Shown one piece after another: positions 19,787-25,727 of a DNA stretch of 25,727 nucleotides. Source of the stretch: an uncultured Oscillospiraceae bacterium. GTDB taxonomy: Bacteria; Bacillota; Clostridia; Oscillospirales; Ruminococcaceae. The DNA lies in assembly GCA_934457235.1 (NCBI GenBank), contig CAKSHT010000014.1, positions 1-25,727 of the forward strand. The letters are read 5' to 3'. The translations under genes were made by a program, and so were the position numbers. The notes under the pieces were generated by a model. The model saw only the letters and a program-made list of their open reading frames with translations. It ran no database searches and was not told where the DNA came from. The first letter of the stretch is position 1; every line of letters starts with the position of its first letter.

Positions 19787-22594
19787 TTGCTGAATGAAGA
19801 TAAGAACAACGAACAGCCGCAGCTTGACATAAGCCTGGACGGCTCCGCCACCGCGGACGCTGCGGACGGCGCGGAGATTTTCACCGCGCCGGAGATACCG
19901 GAAACTCCGGCGCCGGAAAAGGCTACGTCGGCGGAGAAGAAGCCGAGCGTGTTCCTGGAGGACTGGTTCCTCATGCTGGCGCTTTTCGTCGTCACGCTGG
20001 TTATCCATGTCCTTATGACGCAGGTCACGACTATGTTCAACCTTACCCCGGACGAATACGCCGTCACCGGCGTCGCCGCCTGGGCGAACGGCTACGACTG
20101 GTCGGCGACGGTTTCCGCCGGCGGATACTACGGTTACTTCCAGAGCCTGTTCTATATCCCGGTGTTCAAGCTTGTAAGCGACCCTATGACCCAGTACCGG
20201 GTAATGCTGCTGATAAACGGCTTTATAATGAGCTTCGCGCCGGTGATAGTGTACTATCTGTCCCGGAAGTGGTTCAACGTGCGCAAGCTGTCCAGCGTGT
20301 TCATCGCGGTTGTGTGCGGAATGTATCCGAGCTACCTGCTGCTGACGAAATACACCTGGAACGAAACTATGTGCTGCATTCTGCCGTGGGTATTTGCGCT
20401 GCTTATGTATAAGTCCCTCAGGAGCCACAAGGACGCCTCGCATACGTTTAAGGCTGTGTTCATGCAGCAGCTCTGGGCTGTACTCGGCGGACTTACGCTC
20501 ATCGCGGCGTACGCCTCCCACGGACGTATGCTCGCCATGACAGCCGCCGGATTCGTGCTGGAGCTTGTGATACTCATTACGATGCGCCGCAGGCTGTTTT
20601 CGCTGGTCGGCTTCTTCACCAGCTTCGCCGGGGGATTCCTTCTCGACAAGCTGATAAAGCACCGCATACAGGCGGAGCTGTGGCTCTCCGGAACCAAGGA
20701 CAAGGCTTCTGTCAACACCATCGAGAACATGTTCAGCCGTATCGGCAGCATAGATTCCGAGGAACTGGCGCACTTCCCGCAGACCCTGTTCGGACATTTC
20801 TTCTACTTCATAAGCTCCACATGGGGCTTCGGCGCTATATGCATGGTGCTGATAATCTCCGGAATCGTGATGTACTACGTTTCGAAGAAGCGCATCGCGA
20901 ACGACGAGGTTGACATGACCCCCGGCACCAGACCCCAGACCTACATCAGCTCCAGCCTTGCAATGTTCTGCTGGTACGCGCTGCTGTGCATGGGCGCGAT
21001 ATTCGTTGTCAGCGTGGCGTTCAAGGCGACTTCATCGGTCTATGACACCCGCGCGGATACCGCCATCTTCGGACGTTACATCGAAACGTTCTTCCCGATA
21101 GCGATATTCCCGGCACTCATCATGATCTACAGAAAGCGTTTCTCCGCCGGACACTGCTTCGTGGCTCTGCTCACTGCGGCGGGCATATTCGTTGCGACCG
21201 AGGCATTCACCGTTTCCGCAGTGGTCGGCGACGGCGAGACGACAAAGAACATAGTCGGCGCGATGATACTCGGTATCGGTCCGCTGCGTATCGGCGAGGG
21301 TCTTAAGGACGCGTTCACAGATATGACGTTCATCAAGATAATCGGCGTTGTCATGGTTATCCTGCTTGCCGTCGTGATTTTAAGACTGATAAAGAAGAAC
21401 GGCGAATCGCTGTTCAATTTCATCGTTATCCCGCTGGGTGCGCTGCTTATTTACTCAACGCTCTACGGCTTCGACAACTACACAGTCGTGCAGGGAAAGA
21501 ACGCGCAGTACGGTGCGAACTACGTCACTGAGGCGCTCTCGATGATAGAGGACTGCCCTTATGACGACGTACTGTGCTTCTCCATGAAGGGCGAGCGCTA
21601 TGCAAAGGCGCAGTTCCTTTTCCCGGACAAGAAGATACGCCTTGCCAGCAGCGTGAAGAAGCTCCAGGAGCTTGAAGAGTGCCCGGACTTCATCATCACC
21701 GGCAGGGAGAACAACCTTAACATGTGGCTGGACGACATATATCTTGTCGGCGACGTCAACAACAACGTTCAGCTTTACGCATGCTCCGGCGACGCTATTG
21801 ACTGGGTGCGCGAACAGGGTCTTGAAATGACCGGCTCCGGCGCGATGGTATACACCGGCGGCAACGTGCCGTCCACAAGCTCAGTCACCCGCAGCGGAAA
21901 TTCCGCGATGATGCCGGAAGGCTCCGCGGTGTACACCAACTATTTCACGCTGTTCAACAAGGGAACTTACACCGCGGCAGTACGCGGAACGAACATCGGC
22001 GAACTTACCATAGCGCTCACCTCCGACAAGAAGGCGAACGACATGCCTTACGAAGTTGTTACGCGCAACGACAACGAGATACAGCTCCGGTTCAGCGTAT
22101 CCGCAAAGACTGAGAACGTCCAGCTGAAGTTCACGAACAAGGACGGCGGCTCTGCGGTGAGCGTCAGCGAACTTTCCGTTGCTATGACGGGCTACACGGT
22201 CATGGATTACACCGGCGACAAGCTCAACCTGCGCGGCGACGCGGAGTGCATTGGCACCACCGCGCTCGTTCCGGACGGCTCTGAGATATACTCCAACGAC
22301 ATCATCATAAAGACCCCCGGTCCGATGAGCTTCCGCGTCCGCGGCTCCGGAGCCGATGAACTGACCGCCGCAGTGACCGGAAACGGCGCGGATATCCCGT
22401 TCGAAATAAAGCAGAACGCCAACGAGCTTCTCGTGACGTTCGAACTGACAGAATACACCGGCGACCTGCGTATCACGCTCGCTAACGACACCGGCAGCGA
22501 GGTTTCCGTTGATTCGCTTACTCTGATACGCAACTCCGCCCAGAAGATAGCCACCCTGCCGAAAGTTGCAGGCGTAGGCGTAGTCATCTCATAA
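19787..22594 (+). CDS. GT-C-like membrane protein B with duplicated beta-rich C-terminal domain
   Basis: This 935-residue paralogue of the preceding protein begins with an acidic cytoplasmic tail (residues 1-52), then multiple membrane helices. The GT-C loop is FNLTPDEYAV with Asp88-Glu89; WSATVSAGGYYGYFQSLFY and GIGPLRIGEGLKDAFT parallel the upstream protein. From about residue 681 two repeats of about 120 residues (681-802 and 803-935) share the pattern MxPEGS-xVYxN, then VRG, then ELTxALT, then VSxxELSV; they look like carbohydrate-binding or jelly-roll domains facing outward. TTG at 19787 is preferred because GGAGG lies 8 bases upstream; the in-frame ATG at 19772 overlaps that site. The stop is 4 bases before the trkH ATG. 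Confidence 0.8.
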   Translation: MLNEDKNNEQPQLDISLDGSATADAADGAEIFTAPEIPETPAPEKATSAEKKPSVFLEDWFLMLALFVVTLVIHVLMTQVTTMFNLTPDEYAVTGVAAWANGYDWSATVSAGGYYGYFQSLFYIPVFKLVSDPMTQYRVMLLINGFIMSFAPVIVYYLSRKWFNVRKLSSVFIAVVCGMYPSYLLLTKYTWNETMCCILPWVFALLMYKSLRSHKDASHTFKAVFMQQLWAVLGGLTLIAAYASHGRMLAMTAAGFVLELVILITMRRRLFSLVGFFTSFAGGFLLDKLIKHRIQAELWLSGTKDKASVNTIENMFSRIGSIDSEELAHFPQTLFGHFFYFISSTWGFGAICMVLIISGIVMYYVSKKRIANDEVDMTPGTRPQTYISSSLAMFCWYALLCMGAIFVVSVAFKATSSVYDTRADTAIFGRYIETFFPIAIFPALIMIYRKRFSAGHCFVALLTAAGIFVATEAFTVSAVVGDGETTKNIVGAMILGIGPLRIGEGLKDAFTDMTFIKIIGVVMVILLAVVILRLIKKNGESLFNFIVIPLGALLIYSTLYGFDNYTVVQGKNAQYGANYVTEALSMIEDCPYDDVLCFSMKGERYAKAQFLFPDKKIRLASSVKKLQELEECPDFIITGRENNLNMWLDDIYLVGDVNNNVQLYACSGDAIDWVREQGLEMTGSGAMVYTGGNVPSTSSVTRSGNSAMMPEGSAVYTNYFTLFNKGTYTAAVRGTNIGELTIALTSDKKANDMPYEVVTRNDNEIQLRFSVSAKTENVQLKFTNKDGGSAVSVSELSVAMTGYTVMDYTGDKLNLRGDAECIGTTALVPDGSEIYSNDIIIKTPGPMSFRVRGSGADELTAAVTGNGADIPFEIKQNANELLVTFELTEYTGDLRITLANDTGSEVSVDSLTLIRNSAQKIATLPKVAGVGVVIS

Positions 22595-22598
22595 CGCC

Positions 22599-23951
22599 AT
22601 GCCTGTAATAAAAAAGACGCAGAAGCCCATGCAGCCTGCAAGAACGCTCTGCGTGGGATTCCTGATAATAATTCTGGCGGGGGCGCTGCTGCTGTTCCTG
22701 CCGTTCTCCTCAAAGAGCGGCGGAACTCCGTTCTTCGACTGTCTGTTCACGGCGGTCTCCGCGACCTGCGTTACGGGGCTTGTCGTCGCGGATACGTTCA
22801 GCAACTGGACGATGTTCGGGCAGATAGTCATTGTGCTGCTGATACAGATAGGCGGTCTGGGCTTCGTCACGATAATCACGTTCTTCAACGTCGCGGCGGG
22901 CAGGAAGCTCGGCTTCCGCACCCTCGCGAACGCTTCCGACGGACTTACCGAAAGCACGTTCCAGGGCGGCCGCCGCATTTTCATCAGCATCATGAAATAT
23001 TCCATGATATTCGAGGGAGCCGGCGCGGTTCTGCTGAGCGTTGCGTTCTGGAAGGATCACGGCGCGTTCGGTATTTTCATGGGTATATTCACCAGCGTGA
23101 CGGCGTTCTGCAACGCGGGCTTCGACCTGTGCGGCGTAGACGGCGCATACTCCAGCCTTACGAACTACTCCGGCGACCCGCTGGTGATAATGACCGTGGC
23201 TCTGCTGATAATCCTCGGAGGTCTGGGATTCATCGTCTGGGAGAACTTCCTTAACATACGCCGCGTGAAGAAACTCAGCCTGCACACCAGGGCAGTGCTC
23301 ATCTCCACCGGGATACTCGTCGTGATAAGCACGCTGTTCTACCTGCTGGCGGAGTGGGATAATCCCGTGACCCTCGGCGGTATGGACTTCGGCGGAAAGC
23401 TCATGAACTCGTTCTTCGCAGGAGTTACTGCGCGTACCGCGGGGTACAACTCGGTTTCCGTCGGCGATATGTCGGATTTCTCGAAGCTCGGCACCTGCGT
23501 GTTCATGTTCATCGGAGCCTCTCCGGCTTCCACCGGCGGCGGTATCAAGACCACCACCGTGCTCGTGCTGATAATGACCGTGGTGTCATACCTTCGCAGC
23601 AAGAACGACGTGGAACTTCTCGGACACAAGATAGATAAACTCGCGGTGTACCGCACGCTGACGGTGACTATGCTGTCGCTGCTGGCGGTCATTCTGTGCT
23701 TCTCAGTGCTGTACTTCACGTTACCGGAGGACGTCAGCGGCGTTGACTGCCTGTTCGAGGCAGTGTCCGCGTTCTCCACCGCCGGGCTTTCCGCCGGACC
23801 TACCGCCATCGCGGGAGTCCCCGGCAGGATACTGCTGATGATAACGATGTACATCGGCCGCGTCGGTCCGGTGTCGCTGGTGCTCTCAATGCTGATGAAC
23901 GCCAAGCGCAGGAACATCGTGCTGCCGGAGGGGCAGATAATCGTCGGGTAG
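22599..23951 (+). CDS. TrkH/KtrB-type potassium transporter membrane subunit
   Basis: This 450-residue protein is the translocating subunit of a Trk/Ktr potassium-uptake system. Four pore-loop motifs with the selectivity-filter glycine are visible in order: TCVTGLV (residues 56-62), TAFCNAGFD, TARTAGYNSV and AFSTAGLSAGP. Length fits KtrB. The ending RRNIVLPEGQIIVG matches the family C-terminus. These proteins need a cytoplasmic RCK partner (TrkA/KtrA); none is encoded next to it. The ATG is only 4 bases after the upstream stop and has no convincing ribosome site, so it may be translated by coupling to the GT-C-like protein B gene. Confidence 0.92.
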   Translation: MPVIKKTQKPMQPARTLCVGFLIIILAGALLLFLPFSSKSGGTPFFDCLFTAVSATCVTGLVVADTFSNWTMFGQIVIVLLIQIGGLGFVTIITFFNVAAGRKLGFRTLANASDGLTESTFQGGRRIFISIMKYSMIFEGAGAVLLSVAFWKDHGAFGIFMGIFTSVTAFCNAGFDLCGVDGAYSSLTNYSGDPLVIMTVALLIILGGLGFIVWENFLNIRRVKKLSLHTRAVLISTGILVVISTLFYLLAEWDNPVTLGGMDFGGKLMNSFFAGVTARTAGYNSVSVGDMSDFSKLGTCVFMFIGASPASTGGGIKTTTVLVLIMTVVSYLRSKNDVELLGHKIDKLAVYRTLTVTMLSLLAVILCFSVLYFTLPEDVSGVDCLFEAVSAFSTAGLSAGPTAIAGVPGRILLMITMYIGRVGPVSLVLSMLMNAKRRNIVLPEGQIIVG

Positions 23952-24012
23952 CCCCGGAGCGTATCCGCTTTGCTGACCGCATTCCGAAATAAATCCGAAA
24001 GGACATGATATA

Positions 24013-24723
24013 ATGGAAACCGAAACCTTTTCACTTGGCCCGCTGACTATGTATGTGTCGGAGGATCACCGATTCGGCACGGACGCATTCCTGCTGGCGT
24101 ATTACGCTAACGTCAAGCCGGACAGCGTTGTGTGCGACCTCTGTACCGGCTGCGGCATAATTCCGCTGATATTCTGCAAGAACATCAGGCCGCACCTCAT
24201 CTATGCGGTGGATATCCAGGAGGAAGCGATAGAGCTGCTGAAAAGATCGGTGGAAACAAACCACCTTGAAAACACTCTCCAGCCCGTGCTCGCCGACCTG
24301 CGCGAACTGAATCAGTCGCAGATAGGCTTTGAAACAATGGATATCGTCACGGCAAATCCGCCGTACATGACCAGCGGCTCCGGCTTTGAGAAGCTCGCCA
24401 GACCCCAGGCTATCGCCCGCCACGAGCTGATGTGCACCGTGGACGACGTGTGCCGCGCCGCAGGAAAGCTCCTGAAATACGGCGGACTTCTCAAAATGTG
24501 CCACCGCCCCGAACGCCTGGCGGACGTGCTGAACTCCATGCGCGAGAACAAGATAGAGCCGAAGAGCATAACCTTCGTGTTCAACAGTATCCTCGACAAG
24601 CCGTGGCTGTTCCTCGTCACCGGAAAGAAGGGCGCAAAATCCGGAATGATCATCGAAAAACCGATGATCCTGCGCAACGATGACAGATCCTACACGGAGG
24701 AGTACACCAGACTTTATGACTGA
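24013..24723 (+). CDS. trmN6: tRNA1(Val) (adenine-N6)-methyltransferase
   Basis: This 236-residue class I methyltransferase modifies A37 of tRNA-Val-1 with S-adenosylmethionine. The opening GTDAFLLAYYANV and the SAM motif DLCTGCG at residues 42-48 are followed by AVDIQ at 65-69 and the catalytic ANPPY at 114-118, as in TrmN6/YfiC. An AAAGGA site lies 9 bases before the ATG; the ATG at 24005 opens only a two-codon frame. It overlaps rsmI by 8 bases, a common Firmicute pairing of two RNA-modification genes. Confidence 0.9.
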   Translation: METETFSLGPLTMYVSEDHRFGTDAFLLAYYANVKPDSVVCDLCTGCGIIPLIFCKNIRPHLIYAVDIQEEAIELLKRSVETNHLENTLQPVLADLRELNQSQIGFETMDIVTANPPYMTSGSGFEKLARPQAIARHELMCTVDDVCRAAGKLLKYGGLLKMCHRPERLADVLNSMRENKIEPKSITFVFNSILDKPWLFLVTGKKGAKSGMIIEKPMILRNDDRSYTEEYTRLYD

Positions 24724-25552
24724 TAATGGTAAGCTTTACGTCGTGGGCACGCCCATCGGCAACCTCTCGGACTTCTCGCCACGCGGCATAGAAACGCTTG
24801 AAAACGTGGACTACATCGCCGCGGAGGACACCCGCGTCACGCTGCGCCTGCTCACGCACTTCGGCATAAAGAAGCCGCTGCTGAGTTACTACAAGCCTCA
24901 CGAAGCCGAGAAAAGCGCGAAGATACTGGAGCTGCTGCACGATGGAAATTCAGTCGCGCTGGTCAGCGACGCCGGAATGCCCTGTATTTCCGACCCCGGA
25001 GTTTATCTGGTACAGCGCTGCTACGAACAGGGGATACCGGTCGAATCCGTGCCGTGCTGCAACGCCGCCATCGCCGCAGTCGCGATAAGCGGTATAGACA
25101 CCGCGCGCTTTGCGTTCGAGGGGTTCCTCCCGGTGGACAAAAAGGAGCGCCGTCAGCGGCTTGCGGAGACCGCCGCGCTCCCACACACGCTGATATATTA
25201 CGAGGCTCCGCACAAGCTGCGCCAGACCCTCGCCGACCTCATGGAAGCATACGGCGGGGAGCGCCATGCCGCGCTCTGCCGGGAGCTTACGAAGCTGCAC
25301 GAGGAGGTGCTGCGCGGGTCGCTCGCGGAACTTAACGCGCTGTATGAGAGCGCCGATCCCCGCGGCGAGTACGTTATCGTCGTCGAGGGCGCGGCTCCGA
25401 AGCAGCAGGAGTCAATGACAATCGAGCAGGCGGCGGAGCTTGCCCGAAGCTATGCGGAGGGCGGCATGAAGCTCTCGGAGGCGTGCAAGACCGCAGCGCA
25501 GGCGGCGGGAGTTTCCCGCAAGGAGCTGTATAAGCTGCTCTCCGGAGAATAA
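24716..25552 (+). CDS. rsmI: 16S rRNA (cytidine-2'-O)-methyltransferase RsmI
   Basis: RsmI adds the 2'-O-methyl to C1402 of 16S rRNA in the P site, using SAM. The 278-residue protein has the family pattern GTPIGNL (11-17), EDTR (37-40), VSDAGMPCISDPG (83-95), FEGFLP and GEYVIVVEG. The C-terminal 50 residues form the usual small helical domain. In the conserved P-G-P-x-A loop after strand 4 this protein reads PCCNA (113-117), and TPgISDP is MPCISDP, so two normally small or proline positions are cysteines. The start at 24716 lies inside trmN6, 12 bases after GGAGGAG. The next gene follows after 64 bases containing only a short GC hairpin. Confidence 0.93.
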   Translation: MTDNGKLYVVGTPIGNLSDFSPRGIETLENVDYIAAEDTRVTLRLLTHFGIKKPLLSYYKPHEAEKSAKILELLHDGNSVALVSDAGMPCISDPGVYLVQRCYEQGIPVESVPCCNAAIAAVAISGIDTARFAFEGFLPVDKKERRQRLAETAALPHTLIYYEAPHKLRQTLADLMEAYGGERHAALCRELTKLHEEVLRGSLAELNALYESADPRGEYVIVVEGAAPKQQESMTIEQAAELARSYAEGGMKLSEACKTAAQAAGVSRKELYKLLSGE

Positions 25553-25616
25553 GTGAACACGCCCGGACGGGCATTTATATCTACTCACAGCAGAGTAACT
25601 GAAAGGAGTTATTACC

Positions 25617-25727
25617 ATGAGTATTATCAAGAGCAGAGTGGAAAAGAGAATAGGTCCGACAGCGAAGGTAGTCATTCCGATAATCACCGCTGTTGTCGTT
25701 GTTGCGGGGGCTGTGGCTTACATCTGC
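25617..25727 (+). CDS. Start of a hypothetical membrane or secreted protein (3' end missing)
   Basis: An ATG 8 bases after GAAAGGAG opens a frame to the window end. The 37 visible residues have a basic start (KSRVEKRIG) followed by a strongly hydrophobic helix (VVIPIITAVVVVAGAVAYIC), a signal anchor or signal peptide. Nothing more can be said of its function. Confidence 0.6.
   Translation, partial: MSIIKSRVEKRIGPTAKVVIPIITAVVVVAGAVAYIC

Noticed and set aside
25561..25572. Terminator after rsmI
   Set aside because: GCCC-GGAC-GGGC is a four-to-five-pair stem without a T-run; too weak to call.

Overview
The window looks like the chromosome of a low-to-mid GC Gram-positive anaerobe of the Clostridia, most likely Oscillospiraceae (Ruminococcus-like). 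The grounds are an ispH-rpsA (S1) gene fusion behind cmk and plsC, strong GGAGG ribosome sites almost everywhere, several lipobox lipoproteins and no outer-membrane genes. The genus is an inference from these features, not from a database match.

Layout. Positions 1-797 hold the end of rplM and all of rpsI, closed by a strong terminator at 872-905. Positions 900-4430 look accessory: a lipoprotein, a small RING/zinc-ribbon protein, a winged-helix replication-initiator-like protein and a membrane-anchored DUF2726-like protein. Three of these four genes have a recognisable promoter, and two of those are exact TTGACA-17-TATAAT. A divergent exact-consensus promoter drives an SGNH-hydrolase lipoprotein (4473-5786). 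Positions 5961-9173 hold the minus-strand operon cmk-plsC-ispH/rpsA. Positions 9483-11565 hold a second minus-strand operon, an RpiR-family regulator followed by an HI0933-family flavoprotein. Next come a von Willebrand A-domain lipoprotein (11764-13365), a 0.67-kb repeat-rich gap with two copies of a palindromic element and a degenerate 43-bp repeat array (13421-13889), a second minus-strand lipoprotein and HPr.

From 15729 to the end everything reads on the plus strand: a promoter, a RING-finger membrane protein, a family 2 glycosyltransferase with a two-helix membrane tail, two adjacent paralogous GT-C-like membrane proteins (the second with a duplicated beta-rich C-terminal domain), a TrkH/KtrB potassium transporter subunit, TrmN6, RsmI and the start of another small membrane or secreted protein. 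Close spacing and overlaps suggest one or two transcripts.

How the genes may work together. The GT2 enzyme plus the GT-C-like pair resembles the known division of labour in which a GT2 enzyme loads a sugar on polyprenyl phosphate and a GT-C enzyme uses it outside the membrane. This is the best candidate in the window for an undescribed surface-glycosylation module. The 800-4400 region, next to the rpsI 3' end (a known integration site for mobile elements in Firmicutes), may be a decayed or small integrated element. The repeat gap at 13421-13889, a 66-bp inverted repeat at 9351-9416 and a family of GGCGGT-stem terminators are the main non-coding structures.
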